NCBI GenBank assembly: GCA_937922805.1
Contig: CALAJV010000028.1
Location: forward strand, 1 to 33,759
Length of the DNA stretch: 33,759 nucleotides
Direction of reading: 5' to 3'
Origin: an uncultured Acidimicrobiales bacterium
GTDB lineage: Bacteria; Actinomycetota; Acidimicrobiia; Acidimicrobiales; SZUA-35
Of this stretch, positions 14,186-23,027 are shown piece by piece. The translations under genes were made by a program, and so were the position numbers. The notes under the pieces were generated by a model. That model was not told the origin of the DNA. It saw only the letters and a program-made list of their open reading frames with translations, and made no database searches. How positions within the stretch are numbered: the stretch's first letter is position 1; each line of letters opens with the position of its first letter.

Positions 14186-15655
14186 ATGAGTGGCCCCCGC
14201 CGACCGCTACCCAATCAACTCGAGCGGGTGTCGACAATTCCAGAAAATAGCGTCAAGCCAGAACGAACTCGTCAGTCGCTTACCGAAACGGTTGACTTCT
14301 CGACGCTTCCCGCTGCTCTCCCGTCAAAGACCAGTGCCACCGACCAGGTTCCGCCGCTCCCGCAGATGCCGGCAACCGTAGGAACGGATCCGACTACAGT
14401 CGAGCCGGTAGTGATCCCTCCCGGTTGGGGTCATCAATCATCGCCTCCGGCGCCCCTTTTACCAAGCGACTCGCTGGTTTATGGCCACCCGGTTCAAAAA
14501 CCCCTGCGCGACTTCGACCTCCGCAATCTTGCTACGGTCGGTGTCGCTATTGCTACCGCTTTAGCCATGGTGGTTGCCGTCAGCATTCTCGGACTACGGT
14601 TAGGATCCGATCGAGCTGCGACTACATCGGGCCCGTCTGGGTTTCTCGACTCGGGGAACTCGGAGAACGTTCAAGGATCAGCGCCCACTTGGGTAAAGGG
14701 CAACGCAGGCGTTCTCGATGGTGATGAGCCAGGTCGTGGCAGCTCAGACATTTCGTCGAACCAGTTCAGCGACGACTCCGCCAATCGATTGGCAACACGA
14801 TCCCAACCGCGGCCGCTACCGCCAACAACGTCACCCATTGTTAGTCCGGCTGATCTAGACTCGACCGACGTTTCCATCGGCAGCAATACCAACGCAGAGC
14901 TAGCCCAGAGCACGGCTGGCAACCAGACCGGCCTAACAAACCTCGACGGATCGGCCGGTGGCCTGAGCGCTATTGAACCAGGAAGCGCAGTTGCCGCTGC
15001 GTTCTACGCCAACTGCACCGAAGCTCGGGCCGCTGGCGTGGCACCGATATCGAAGGGTTCGATCGGCTACCGATCTGCCCTTGACGCCGACGATGACGGC
15101 GTTGCATGCGAAACGTCAGCCTCGACAAAGTCGCCGATCGGTGAAACCAAGCCGTCTTCTTCGACAACGGTGGCCGACCCAACGCCAACCGTTTCGGCGA
15201 CGGTCACAGCGAGAACACCGATCGAGAGGACTACGACATCAAAGGGCACAACGTCGACCGGGCAGAACGCCACGACAACCGCAAAACCGACGACAACCCG
15301 CCGCTCGACCACGGTAGAAAAGACAACCACGGCCCGGGTCACAACTTCTAGTCGGCCGACCACCACCGTTCGAAGCACAACAACCCAACGCCGCACAACA
15401 ACCACCGCCAAAACAACAACAAAGCCAACGACGGTCACGTCAGCGACAACTACGTCAAGCCAAACAGCGTCTTCGCCTTCGACCACCTCTCGATCAACTT
15501 CCAGCTCCTCGCTTTCGTCGACCACGTCTTCAACCGGTTCCTCAACCACGGCTGACAGTAGTGACAACGATCTAGTAGAGCTAGGCAATAGAGCTACCTC
15601 AGGGAACAGAGGCCGCGCTTTGGGCCAGTCTAAAGAGACCGAAACCGAGGGCTAG
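14186..15655 (+). CDS. Single-pass Thr-rich surface protein with internal Excalibur domain (paralogue 1)
   Basis: The 489-residue protein has a Pro-rich cytoplasmic N-terminus of about 113 residues, one membrane span (about 115-137; LATVGVAIATALAMVVAVSI) and a Ser/Asn-rich outer linker. An Excalibur domain follows at 273-309 (FYANCTEARAAGVAPI, then DADDDGVAC). After it comes a long Thr/Ser tract (about 310-460, TTT-x-K and TTS motifs) and a charged tail. Excalibur is a short calcium-binding module with a DxDxDGxxC loop and paired Cys, found on extracellular proteins. Here it sits in the middle of the chain, unlike paralogue 3. AAGG lies 8 bases before the ATG. It is the first of three consecutive genes with the same architecture. 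A mucin-like, possibly glycosylated stalk is inference. Confidence 0.85.
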   Translation: MSGPRRPLPNQLERVSTIPENSVKPERTRQSLTETVDFSTLPAALPSKTSATDQVPPLPQMPATVGTDPTTVEPVVIPPGWGHQSSPPAPLLPSDSLVYGHPVQKPLRDFDLRNLATVGVAIATALAMVVAVSILGLRLGSDRAATTSGPSGFLDSGNSENVQGSAPTWVKGNAGVLDGDEPGRGSSDISSNQFSDDSANRLATRSQPRPLPPTTSPIVSPADLDSTDVSIGSNTNAELAQSTAGNQTGLTNLDGSAGGLSAIEPGSAVAAAFYANCTEARAAGVAPISKGSIGYRSALDADDDGVACETSASTKSPIGETKPSSSTTVADPTPTVSATVTARTPIERTTTSKGTTSTGQNATTTAKPTTTRRSTTVEKTTTARVTTSSRPTTTVRSTTTQRRTTTTAKTTTKPTTVTSATTTSSQTASSPSTTSRSTSSSSLSSTTSSTGSSTTADSSDNDLVELGNRATSGNRGRALGQSKETETEG

Positions 15656-15738
15656 CGGTTGCGACTTTAGCCGTTGCCCTATTAACGCTACAATCGAGAC
15701 GTGCGGGAGATGGCGGAACAATATTTGCGGCGTGGCGT

Positions 15739-16575
15739 ATGACTAACGTGCCTTCAGATTTTGGCAACCAAGGATACGATCCCCAGCCGTACGGCCAACA
15801 GGCATTTGGAAGCCAGGGGTACGACAACCATACCTATGGCGACGAGGCTACCGCTTTGTGGGGTCGTGGTGATGTCGCCAGCGCGGCAGAGCCTTGGTAT
15901 GAAGACAACGGTTCGTTGCTTGATGAGCACACTGCCCAGCACAACTTCGGCGGCACCCCCTTCATCCCCTCAGATGGCCGAGACGCTAAGAAGATTCTTT
16001 ACGTCGGCGCCACCGTTTTCCTATCGATGGCTGTTCTAGCTGCGTTGGTTGCGGCAATTGGAATCCGAATGAATCAATCCAATTCCGATATCCCCTCGGT
16101 TCCGACAACCCTTCCCACGCCTACGACACTTCCGCCACCGACAACAGCGCTGAACCTACTCGATACCTCCTCAACCACAACAACGTTCGAAACCACCACT
16201 ACCGCAGCGCCAACCACTACCGAAGCAGAATCAACAACTACGACGACCACAACGACGGTTACGACCGTGTCGACTATCACGAGCTTTTACAACAATTGTG
16301 ATGATGCTCGGGCCGCTGGCGTCGCACCGATGGCTATCGGCGTTCCCGGCTACCGGATCGGCCTGGATAGCGACGGCGACGGAATCGCTTGCAACGAACC
16401 GGCTACGACAACAACGGTTACGACCGCTACAACTATGCCTACGACCGGCTCGTCGATGTCAACTACCGAAACGACGGCAACGACAGCGACCACCTCCAGT
16501 TCGGTCACCGAGCCGACAACGGCGACGAGTGACACATCAACGACGATGGCAACGAGCACCACCGAAGCCGAATAA
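15739..16575 (+). CDS. Single-pass Thr-rich surface protein with Excalibur domain (paralogue 2)
   Basis: The 278-residue protein begins with a Gly/Gln/Tyr-rich segment (FGNQGYDPQPYGQ, FGSQGYDNHTYG) in the cytoplasm. It has one span (about 86-108; ILYVGATVFLSMAVLAALVA) and a Thr-rich stalk with a run of seven to eight Thr. The Excalibur domain is at 182-219 (FYNNCDDARAAGVAPM, DSDGDGIAC), and a second Thr/Ser-rich tail closes the protein. Order and Excalibur sequence match the preceding gene, 83 bases upstream, so both arose by duplication while their N-termini diverged. The YG/QG repeats resemble cytoplasmic low-complexity regions of some actinobacterial membrane proteins. Catalytic function is not expected. 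Confidence 0.85.
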   Translation: MTNVPSDFGNQGYDPQPYGQQAFGSQGYDNHTYGDEATALWGRGDVASAAEPWYEDNGSLLDEHTAQHNFGGTPFIPSDGRDAKKILYVGATVFLSMAVLAALVAAIGIRMNQSNSDIPSVPTTLPTPTTLPPPTTALNLLDTSSTTTTFETTTTAAPTTTEAESTTTTTTTTVTTVSTITSFYNNCDDARAAGVAPMAIGVPGYRIGLDSDGDGIACNEPATTTTVTTATTMPTTGSSMSTTETTATTATTSSSVTEPTTATSDTSTTMATSTTEAE

Positions 16576-16828
16576 GCGGTCGGTTGCCTCAGCAGCCACG
16601 AGACGTCTTCCATCTATGCTCAACTTCAATCAATGAGGCCCGGAGCGGCGAAAATTTGTTTCTGGCTCCCTGGCGTATTTAGACAGCTCGATACTAAAGC
16701 TCGATACCGAAATAGCTATTCGGACTAATCGTCTGTAAGATCCTTAGCCGCTTCGACCTCGGGTCAAGCACCGCCGCAACTATCAACAATGACGTCGACC
16801 TCGATCGATGTCGATACAGAGGTGCTCA

Positions 16829-18211
16829 ATGGGTGACGCCGCGCCCCCTCCACCAGAGTCTGACTCACAACCAGAAATGGGTTCTCATTCAGCTCGCGAT
16901 CCAAGGACAAAATCCAACCAGCAAATTCGAAGTCTCACCCAGACTGATCAATGGGAGTTTGGGCTACTCCGACGCATATTCGCTCCGGTTGACTCGATCC
17001 CGATCATAAAGGCCGACGCCGCCGCTATGCCCTCGGATTATCTCGCATCTGTCCAAGATTCCGTAGCGGAGCAAGCTGCGGCAACAACTATCTTTGAAGT
17101 TCCCGCTGTTCAGTCCAGTTCAGTTCCTTTCAAGCAACCATCTCAAATCACTCCGGCGGCGGTGCGACTCTTCGACATTCCCGCCGAGGCTCAGCTAGAA
17201 GATGGGCAACGATGGCCACTAGTCCCTGGGCCAACTTGGCCGAGTAGTTTCAGAATCGGCCGTGGGCTTGTGTCAGCTATTGCTGTATTGACGTTCGCAG
17301 GCTTTGGGTTACTGGCGACGGTCGCCTTTGCCGACGGGTTCGGGGCCGATCCGGCACAACCTGTTGTTCCGATGTGGCCCGAAAATGAGCCAGCCAGTCC
17401 GTCGGCAGACCAGATAGGCCCAGCGATAGCCGAGAACGGTCGAAACACTGACCAGGTGGCACCAGTCAAGCTTGGCCCCCCTCGTCCGGGGGAGCCAAGT
17501 GTTGTTCCGACGAGGTCGAGCGCTACCGATGAAGAGCCTACGTCGACAGAGACTTCGACGTCGTCCACGTCTACCGAACGTTCAACAATCGATTCGTCGA
17601 CCACTTCGTTGCCAACGACGCAACTAACAAATCAGCCTGCTACGTCAATTCGATTCCCTACAACTTGGCCAACCTCGACGTTTACTCGGTCAACAACAGC
17701 GAGACCTCCTACGACCAAAACCAGGACAACCCGACCAACAACAACTCGACCAACAACAACTCGACCAACAACAACTCGACCAACAACAGTTCGACCAACA
17801 ACCGCTCGACCAACAACAGTTCGACCAACAACAGCTCGATCAACAACAGTTCGACCAACAACAGCTCGATCAACGACAGCCCGACCAACATCGGCGCCAA
17901 CGAGTGTGGACCAATCGACGTCGAGTATACGGACCACCTCGACACGGACCTCCGCAACATCGACCCCATTAACGACACAGTCATCGATCGCAACTCCTAC
18001 GATCACTAGTTCAATCAAAACAACGTCGGCTAACGAACCAGCCTCGTCAGCAGCTAATTCCTCTAGCTCTTCTGCGACTCAACCAACTGCCGTCTACGAA
18101 AACTGTGCTGCTGTCTTCGCAGCTGGGGTGGCTCCGCTAGCTAGCTCTGATCCGGGCTATCGGCTAGCTCTGGACCGCGACCGTGACGGGGTTGCCTGCG
18201 AGCTTGGTTGA
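16829..18211 (+). CDS. Single-pass Thr-rich surface protein with C-terminal Excalibur domain (paralogue 3)
   Basis: The 460-residue protein has a cytoplasmic N-terminus of about 145 residues (with QWEFGLLRRIFAPVDSIP), one span (about 146-168; GLVSAIAVLTFAGFGLLATV) and a Pro/Ser linker. A TTxRP-repeat stalk of about 50-55 residues follows, encoded by the 15-bp array, then a Ser/Thr tract. The C-terminal Excalibur domain (about 423-458) reads ENCAAVFAAGVAPL and DRDRDGVACELG. ATG 16829 is chosen over ATG 16808 because AGAGGTG lies 4 bases upstream. The module sits at the very end, so the Thr stalk would hold it away from the cell. The first calcium-loop residues are DRDRDG rather than DADDDG or DSDGDG; all keep alternating Asp. 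Confidence 0.85.
   Translation: MGDAAPPPPESDSQPEMGSHSARDPRTKSNQQIRSLTQTDQWEFGLLRRIFAPVDSIPIIKADAAAMPSDYLASVQDSVAEQAAATTIFEVPAVQSSSVPFKQPSQITPAAVRLFDIPAEAQLEDGQRWPLVPGPTWPSSFRIGRGLVSAIAVLTFAGFGLLATVAFADGFGADPAQPVVPMWPENEPASPSADQIGPAIAENGRNTDQVAPVKLGPPRPGEPSVVPTRSSATDEEPTSTETSTSSTSTERSTIDSSTTSLPTTQLTNQPATSIRFPTTWPTSTFTRSTTARPPTTKTRTTRPTTTRPTTTRPTTTRPTTVRPTTARPTTVRPTTARSTTVRPTTARSTTARPTSAPTSVDQSTSSIRTTSTRTSATSTPLTTQSSIATPTITSSIKTTSANEPASSAANSSSSSATQPTAVYENCAAVFAAGVAPLASSDPGYRLALDRDRDGVACELG
17732..17881 (+). repeat. Ten 15-bp tandem repeats encoding TTxRP
   Basis: Ten units of the type CGACCAACAACAACT start every 15 bases from 17732 to 17867, with degenerate copies on both sides. In the gene's frame they give Arg-Pro-Thr-Thr-x (x = Thr, Val or Ala; Pro becomes Ser in some units). 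Substitutions are mostly at one codon position. Confidence 0.9.
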
Positions 18212-18348
18212 TCCTTGGACCACCGCCTCGAGCGTGTTGATGGCCGCTCCTTACCAGCAGAGCAGCCGATCAGGCCTCTCAATCTGACCTGGCGAGTCGG
18301 GCACGCTAAGTTTTAGAGCAACCGAAGCAACTAGTCTTGGAGAACCTG

Positions 18349-19524
18349 ATGACCCGCGAAGCCGTTTTCGTATCCTACGCCCGAACTGGATTAGCTAAGG
18401 CCGCCCGCGGCGGCTTCAATATGACTCCGGCTATGTCGATGGCCGCCCACGCCATCAACAAGGCCGTCGAGAAATCAGGAGTCGAACCCGAAACCGTCGA
18501 AGACGTGGCGCTTGGCAACGGCGCACACGGGGCTGGCAACCTGGGCCGCCTAGCCGGTTTGCTTGCTGGCCTCCCAACGACAACGGGCGGAAATACCATT
18601 CAACGACACTGCTCGTCTGGTCTCAACTCGATTGCAGTAGCAGCCAACTACATCAAAGTTGATGGAGCCGATTGTGTTGTAGCTGGAGGAGTCGAGTCAA
18701 TCTCGATTCCGAGCCCAGGGTTTGGCGGCAAGCCAAACATGGATGATCGGCTCCCGGAGATGTACCCGGCCATTTACATGGCCATGATTGAAACAGCCGA
18801 CATCGTAGCCGAGCGCTACGGCGTGAGTCGGGAATACCAAGACGAGTATTCGCTCCAGTCCCAGCTGAGGATGGCTCAGGCTCAAGAAAATGGATTGTTC
18901 GAAGACGAGATTGTTCCGATGGAGACCAAGATGAAACTGGTCGACAGAGAAACGAAAGAGGAAAGCATCGTCGAATACACAGTCGATAAGGACGAATGCA
19001 ACCGACCAACCACAACGCTCGAAGGTCTAGCCAAATTGGCGCCAGTTCGGGGCGAAGGCAACTACGTCACCGCCGGAAACGCAAGCCAGCTTTCCGACGG
19101 AGCGGCCGCTGTTGTCATGATGTCAGATGAAGAAGCTTCAAGACGAGACATCGAACCAATGGGCGCATTCAAAGGGTGGGCCGTCGCTGGCTGTGAGCCT
19201 GATGAAATGGGAATCGGCCCAATCTACGCGGTGCCAAAACTGTTAAAGCGACATGGATTATCGGTTGACGACATCGATATTTGGGAGCTGAACGAGGCGT
19301 TCGCTAGCCAGTGCCTCTACGCCCGAGATCAGCTCGGAATCGATCCGGAGAAGTACAACGTAAACGGCGGTTCAATTGCCATTGGGCACCCATTCGGCAT
19401 GACTGGCACTCGCTGCGCTGGTCACCTACTTCAAGAGGGTAAGCGTCGCGGCGCCAAATGGGGAGTTGTGACCATGTGTATTGGCGGTGGCCAGGGAGCG
19501 GCTGGCCTCGTTGAGATTTACTAA
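18349..19524 (+). CDS. Thiolase (acetyl-CoA acyltransferase family)
   Basis: The 391-residue enzyme has all thiolase catalytic signatures: nucleophile Cys88 in QRHCSSGLNS, NEAF at 315-318, His347 in GHPFGMTG, and Cys377 in MCIGGGQG. Length and order match degradative and biosynthetic thiolases acting on acyl-CoA. Chain-length preference cannot be read from the sequence. ATG 18349 is preceded at 6 bases by GGAG; an in-frame TTG at 18337 overlaps that ribosome site and is unlikely. It stands alone, not beside enoyl-CoA hydratase or hydroxyacyl-CoA dehydrogenase genes, so it may serve several pathways. A possible terminator lies 77 bases after the stop. Confidence 0.95.
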   Translation: MTREAVFVSYARTGLAKAARGGFNMTPAMSMAAHAINKAVEKSGVEPETVEDVALGNGAHGAGNLGRLAGLLAGLPTTTGGNTIQRHCSSGLNSIAVAANYIKVDGADCVVAGGVESISIPSPGFGGKPNMDDRLPEMYPAIYMAMIETADIVAERYGVSREYQDEYSLQSQLRMAQAQENGLFEDEIVPMETKMKLVDRETKEESIVEYTVDKDECNRPTTTLEGLAKLAPVRGEGNYVTAGNASQLSDGAAAVVMMSDEEASRRDIEPMGAFKGWAVAGCEPDEMGIGPIYAVPKLLKRHGLSVDDIDIWELNEAFASQCLYARDQLGIDPEKYNVNGGSIAIGHPFGMTGTRCAGHLLQEGKRRGAKWGVVTMCIGGGQGAAGLVEIY

Positions 19525-19827
19525 ATCGAAATATCCGGCTACGGTGAGTTCAGAGTAAGTTCAACTTTCAAAATCTGGAGACTTTGGCAGAAGCTCCTCC
19601 AAGAGGTCGTTCACTGGTCGAATGCCGTGGGCGACCTCTTCTCGTTTTAGGACTAGAGCCCGACGCAAGCTTGGGGTGTCTTCGCGGTTCAGTCGGCGTA
19701 TTCGGGAATACGAGAACCTACTCGTGAGTTTCATTTTGGCGGGCTCACGAAGCCGCAGAAAATCCGCCAACCGCCGAAAGACGTCTGCTTCTACGCGTCG
19801 TCTCGACGCACAAATTTAGGAGACGAA
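19525..19827. other. Intergenic region with hairpin and weak small ORF
   Basis: In this 303-base gap AAGAGGTCG (19601-19609) and CGACCTCTT (19632-19640) are a perfect inverted repeat, followed by TTTT at 19645-19648. The loop is 22 bases, so it is a possible terminator for the thiolase gene. A minus-strand frame of 57-69 codons (19561-19734 or 19770) is open but has no ribosome site and no recognised homology, and is not called. AGGAGA before 19828 is the ribosome site of the next gene. Confidence 0.35.
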
Positions 19828-20295
19828 ATGAAGGCTTTTAATCGCGCCCTAGGAAAGTTCGCATCATTCGGACCTTTGGTTATCCGAGTTGTCCTAGGTG
19901 GACTTTTTCTTTTGCACGGAATCGATAAGTTCAATGTCGGAATAAGTAACGTCGAGGGATTCTTCGCTGAGAACGGAGTCCCGGCTGCAGCACTAGCGGC
20001 ACCGGTAACTGCTGTGCTTGAGATTGTCCTAGGTATTGCTTTGATCGTCGGACTATTCACTCGGATTAGTGCGCTGGTCTTGTCGGCCGTCTTGGCTGGG
20101 GCGATCTTGTGGGTGAAGGCGCCCGATATTCTTGGCAGTTCAGAACTAGACCTTGCCTACATTTCCGGGCTGGTTGGACTGGCACTACTTGGCCCTGGAC
20201 GCTTTTCTGTCGACGACGCCCTAGACGCCGACGAAACGGTCATCGACCTTAGAAACAGCCGAACTGAACAAACTCCAACTGCCGTATCGGTGTAG
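19828..20295 (+). CDS. DoxX family membrane protein
   Basis: The 155-residue protein has four hydrophobic segments (LVIRVVLGGLFLLHG; APVTAVLEIVLGIALIVGLF; ISALVLSAVLAGAILWV; LAYISGLVGLALLG). It carries the DoxX-type pattern R-x-x-LGG-x-F-x-x-HG-x-x-K at the first helix, with Lys24-Phe25 after Asp23. The final 30 residues are polar. DoxX-family proteins are small integral membrane proteins linked to redox functions or quinone-dependent oxidation, but most members have no proven role. AGGAGA lies 5 bases before the ATG, a strong ribosome site. It is flanked by a thiolase and an SRPBCC-GyrI gene with sizeable gaps, so is probably transcribed alone. Confidence 0.88.
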   Translation: MKAFNRALGKFASFGPLVIRVVLGGLFLLHGIDKFNVGISNVEGFFAENGVPAAALAAPVTAVLEIVLGIALIVGLFTRISALVLSAVLAGAILWVKAPDILGSSELDLAYISGLVGLALLGPGRFSVDDALDADETVIDLRNSRTEQTPTAVSV

Positions 20296-20487
20296 CCGCC
20301 AACCGGCTCGGCCAGAAGCAACCTCTAATTCCGGCTGCTCGCCCTAGGACAACATCTTCCCCTAGCTAACGAAGCGAACTTGTGAGGTATGTAACCGTGC
20401 GTACCAATCACCAATCGATAGCGGTCCTCCAGATTCGACTTCTAGACTTTATCGAGGCTGTCGATCGAACGTGTTGGGGGAGATGTT

Positions 20488-21432
20488 ATGGCCAAGTATC
20501 ACATCGAGAGATCAATCGAAATAGATGCAGCTCAGTCCGAGGTAAAGAGTGTGCTGATCGACTTTCGACAGTGGCCGGTTTGGTCTCCATGGCTGGTGAT
20601 GGACCGCAATACCAAACTGACCTATAGCGATTCACAGAGTGCTGTGAATTCAAGCTACGAATGGTCCGGTGACCTCACTGGCGAGGGCGGCATGAAAATC
20701 ACCTCGATCACCGATGATTTGGTCGAGATGGATCTGAACTTCGTCAAGCCGTTCAAGTCCAAAGCGCAAGTCAAGTTTGATGTCGAAGCGACCGGAGACA
20801 ACGCGTCGAAAGTCACCTGGCACATGTTCGGTTCGATTCCGTTTCCTATTTCTTTGTTCATGTTGAAGTCGGTAAAATCCGGGGTCGGAATGGACTTCGC
20901 GCGTGGACTGCGGATGCTGAAAGAGTTTCTGGAAACCGGCGGCGTTGCCTCCGTAGTTGAACTCGAAGAAAGCGAATGGGTCGAGCCCAGTACATACCTC
21001 GGGGTAGCTGGACATGGCAATATCAACGAAAACATTGGCGATCGGGTGCAAGCCTGTTTCGATGACCTGATGGATTTTTTGGTGTTGAATGGCGTCGAAG
21101 CAACAGGACCTTCGTTTGTAATCTACGACGAGTTTGATCTCGAAACCGGGGCCATGAGCTACACCTGTGCCGTACCCGTTGACGCCGATGTCAAGGCCCC
21201 AGAGGAATCGAAGGTTGTTCGGGGCGAGATGCCAGCTGGAGAGGCTATCAAGGTACGACACACCGGCTCGTACCAGAATCTTGGAAATGCCTGGTCGACT
21301 GGAATGACCTTTGCCCGATACAAAAAAATCAAGACCAAGAAGGTACCAACTGGTATCGAGGTCTATCGGAACGACCCAACAACAGTTGCAATCGAAGATC
21401 TTGATACTGAAGTTCTGCTCCTGAAGCGGTGA
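20488..21432 (+). CDS. SRPBCC (polyketide-cyclase-like) and GyrI-like fusion protein
   Basis: The 314-residue soluble protein joins two ligand-binding folds. Residues 1-150 form an SRPBCC domain (IERSIEIDAAQSEVKSVLID, WPVWSPW, then MDFARGLRMLKEFLE as the closing helix). Residues 155-314 resemble the GyrI/AraC effector-binding domain (THIS-type start TYLGVAGHGNINEN, YTCAVPVD, MPAGEAIKVRHTGSYQNLG, IEVYRNDP). Such fusions occur in bacteria as probable small-molecule binders or hydrolases; no catalytic residues can be assigned. GGGGGAG precedes the ATG by 5 bases. It is 50 bases upstream of an ICMT-like methyltransferase on the same strand and may be cotranscribed with it. Confidence 0.85.
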   Translation: MAKYHIERSIEIDAAQSEVKSVLIDFRQWPVWSPWLVMDRNTKLTYSDSQSAVNSSYEWSGDLTGEGGMKITSITDDLVEMDLNFVKPFKSKAQVKFDVEATGDNASKVTWHMFGSIPFPISLFMLKSVKSGVGMDFARGLRMLKEFLETGGVASVVELEESEWVEPSTYLGVAGHGNINENIGDRVQACFDDLMDFLVLNGVEATGPSFVIYDEFDLETGAMSYTCAVPVDADVKAPEESKVVRGEMPAGEAIKVRHTGSYQNLGNAWSTGMTFARYKKIKTKKVPTGIEVYRNDPTTVAIEDLDTEVLLLKR

Positions 21433-21481
21433 ACAACCATCGTTCACTAGCGATCTGTGGCTACCGGGTAGACTGAAGCAG

Positions 21482-21958
21482 ATGAATCGGTCCCTAAAAG
21501 GCTGGATATTCGTCGGTGTCCAGGCCATCTTGCTCGTGACCTTGATTCTTCTGCCAGCCGACGATAACTGGCCCACCCCGCTCTGGGTGACAGGCCTAGG
21601 GCTCCTGCTTATTCTCCTCGGCTTGATTGTGATGGCAATTGCTGCGCTTCGGCTGGGCGGCTCGCTTCGACCCAGCCCGGTTCCAGCCGCCAACGGTGAG
21701 CTGCAAACAGTCGGCCTTTACCGCTATGTTCGCCACCCTATTTACTCCGGTGTTCTTGCCGTCGTCGTGGGGTTAGCTATCCGGTCTGGAAGCCTCATTA
21801 CTCTGGCGGTGGCCGCTGTAACGATTGGATTCTTCGCGGTCAAAGCCAAGTGGGAAGAGCAACAACTGGCCGACCACTATCCAAGCTATTCGGCCTATGC
21901 AGCCCGGACTCCTCGATTTTTCCCCCTAGGCGTTATGAGGGGAAACCCGGATAGATAG
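21482..21958 (+). CDS. Isoprenylcysteine carboxyl methyltransferase-like membrane protein
   Basis: The 158-residue protein has three or four membrane helices and the family signature GLYRYVRHPIYSG (residues 78-90). KAKWEEQQLADHYPSYSAYAARTPRFFP follows (121-148), forming the SAM and substrate site seen in ICMT and phospholipid N-methyltransferase-like proteins. In bacteria, which lack prenylated CaaX proteins, the substrate is unknown; small lipophilic molecules are likely. It precedes a sterol-desaturase-like gene by 28 bases on the same strand, so the pair may act on one lipid. A clear ribosome site is not visible. Confidence 0.88.
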   Translation: MNRSLKGWIFVGVQAILLVTLILLPADDNWPTPLWVTGLGLLLILLGLIVMAIAALRLGGSLRPSPVPAANGELQTVGLYRYVRHPIYSGVLAVVVGLAIRSGSLITLAVAAVTIGFFAVKAKWEEQQLADHYPSYSAYAARTPRFFPLGVMRGNPDR

Positions 21959-21986
21959 ATCACTAGCTGGCAGCGATAGTTTTGGT

Positions 21987-22877
21987 ATGGACGCCACACG
22001 CAGTGCCCCCGAATTTGTTGCCCACCTGTCGTCGACCGCTTTTCATTGGTATTGGGACAACGCCTCGATCGTTTTTGCCCTTTGCATTGTTGTCGCCCTT
22101 GTCGGTGAGAAAGGGTGGCAGTGGTTACAAGGCAAAGATTTGCAACTTCAGTCCGGCCTCACTTCAATCGTTTCTGGCGCCGGTTTCCTGATTGCTAAGA
22201 CCGTGATGGAAAAAGTGTTGTTCTTCGGGCTGTCCTGGTACATCTACGACAACTACCGACTATTCGATCTTCCGCTGGCTAACCCCGCTACGTGGGTTGG
22301 CGTCTTTCTAATTCGTGATTTTGTCTACTACTGGGTTCACCGTGGCGAGCACAAATTTCAAGTTCTATGGGCTTCGCACCTGATCCACCACTCGCCACAA
22401 ACAATCGGGATGGCTACTGCGGTTCGGGTGCCCTGGATGGAAGCGCTGTATAAGCCTTGGTTCAGTCTTTGGATGCCCCTGCTCGGGTTTCACCCATTGG
22501 CGAAAATCGTCTTCGACGTATTTGCCTCAACGTTGGCGCAAGTCCAGCACACCGAAGCCTTCCCGGTTAAGCCCGACAAGCCAAGCCTCATTGGTCGCCT
22601 GTTCGTCACGCCATCTGCTCATCGGGTTCACCACGGCTACAACCCCGAATACCTAGACAAGAACTTTGGCGCGGTGCTGATCGTCTGGGATCGTATGTTC
22701 GGCACGTATCAGCCGGAGCAGGCCAAGGTCCACTACGGAGTGGGAGAACGAGATGCGGTGGTGACCGGTCGCGACGCCCTCGTTGGCGGCTACGGCAGGC
22801 TAGCTACCAATATGCGCAAAGCCGGCTCCGCTCACCGAGCTTTAGCCGTGGCCTTGCAAGCGCCGGGAACGTCATGA
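21987..22877 (+). CDS. Sterol desaturase / fatty acid hydroxylase family protein
   Basis: The 296-residue membrane protein has the di-iron histidine boxes of the family: HRGEH (118-122), HLIHH (131-135), a lone His188 (QHTE) and HRVHH (212-216). Four hydrophobic stretches flank them, including IVFALCIVVALVG and LIAKTVMEKVLFFGLSW. The family hydroxylates or desaturates sterols, carotenoids and fatty acyl or ether lipids using O2. RDFVYYWVHRGEH and VTPSAHRVHHG are typical of the bacterial C-5 sterol desaturase-like group, including alkylglycerol monooxygenase-like proteins. The substrate is not predictable. It follows an ICMT-like gene closely and may be the operon's last gene. Confidence 0.92.
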   Translation: MDATRSAPEFVAHLSSTAFHWYWDNASIVFALCIVVALVGEKGWQWLQGKDLQLQSGLTSIVSGAGFLIAKTVMEKVLFFGLSWYIYDNYRLFDLPLANPATWVGVFLIRDFVYYWVHRGEHKFQVLWASHLIHHSPQTIGMATAVRVPWMEALYKPWFSLWMPLLGFHPLAKIVFDVFASTLAQVQHTEAFPVKPDKPSLIGRLFVTPSAHRVHHGYNPEYLDKNFGAVLIVWDRMFGTYQPEQAKVHYGVGERDAVVTGRDALVGGYGRLATNMRKAGSAHRALAVALQAPGTS

Positions 22878-23027
22878 GCTACATCCTGCTCGCTGGCTCT
22901 AATTGGCCTTCGTAGTTCGCGCTCTAGCGGGAGCTGTTGTACTATCACCATCGGGAAGCGATCCGATCCCCCGCTGTGTCGGCAAGTACAAGTCTCCGCT
23001 ACGCGTCGCCTAGGTAGAAGGCAGGAT

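Noticed and set aside
17632..18018. Open frames rich in Val or Asn repeats opposite or within the third Excalibur gene
   Set aside because: They mirror the 15-bp repeats in other frames and lack ribosome sites; the Excalibur gene frame is complete with domain and membrane span.
19561..19770. Possible small minus-strand gene
   Set aside because: No ribosome site, no recognised family, and its centre coincides with a terminator-like inverted repeat.
20650..21693. Minus-strand open frame of 347 codons across the SRPBCC-GyrI gene
   Set aside because: It overlaps two plus-strand genes with clear domains, and its product shows no domain pattern or ribosome site.
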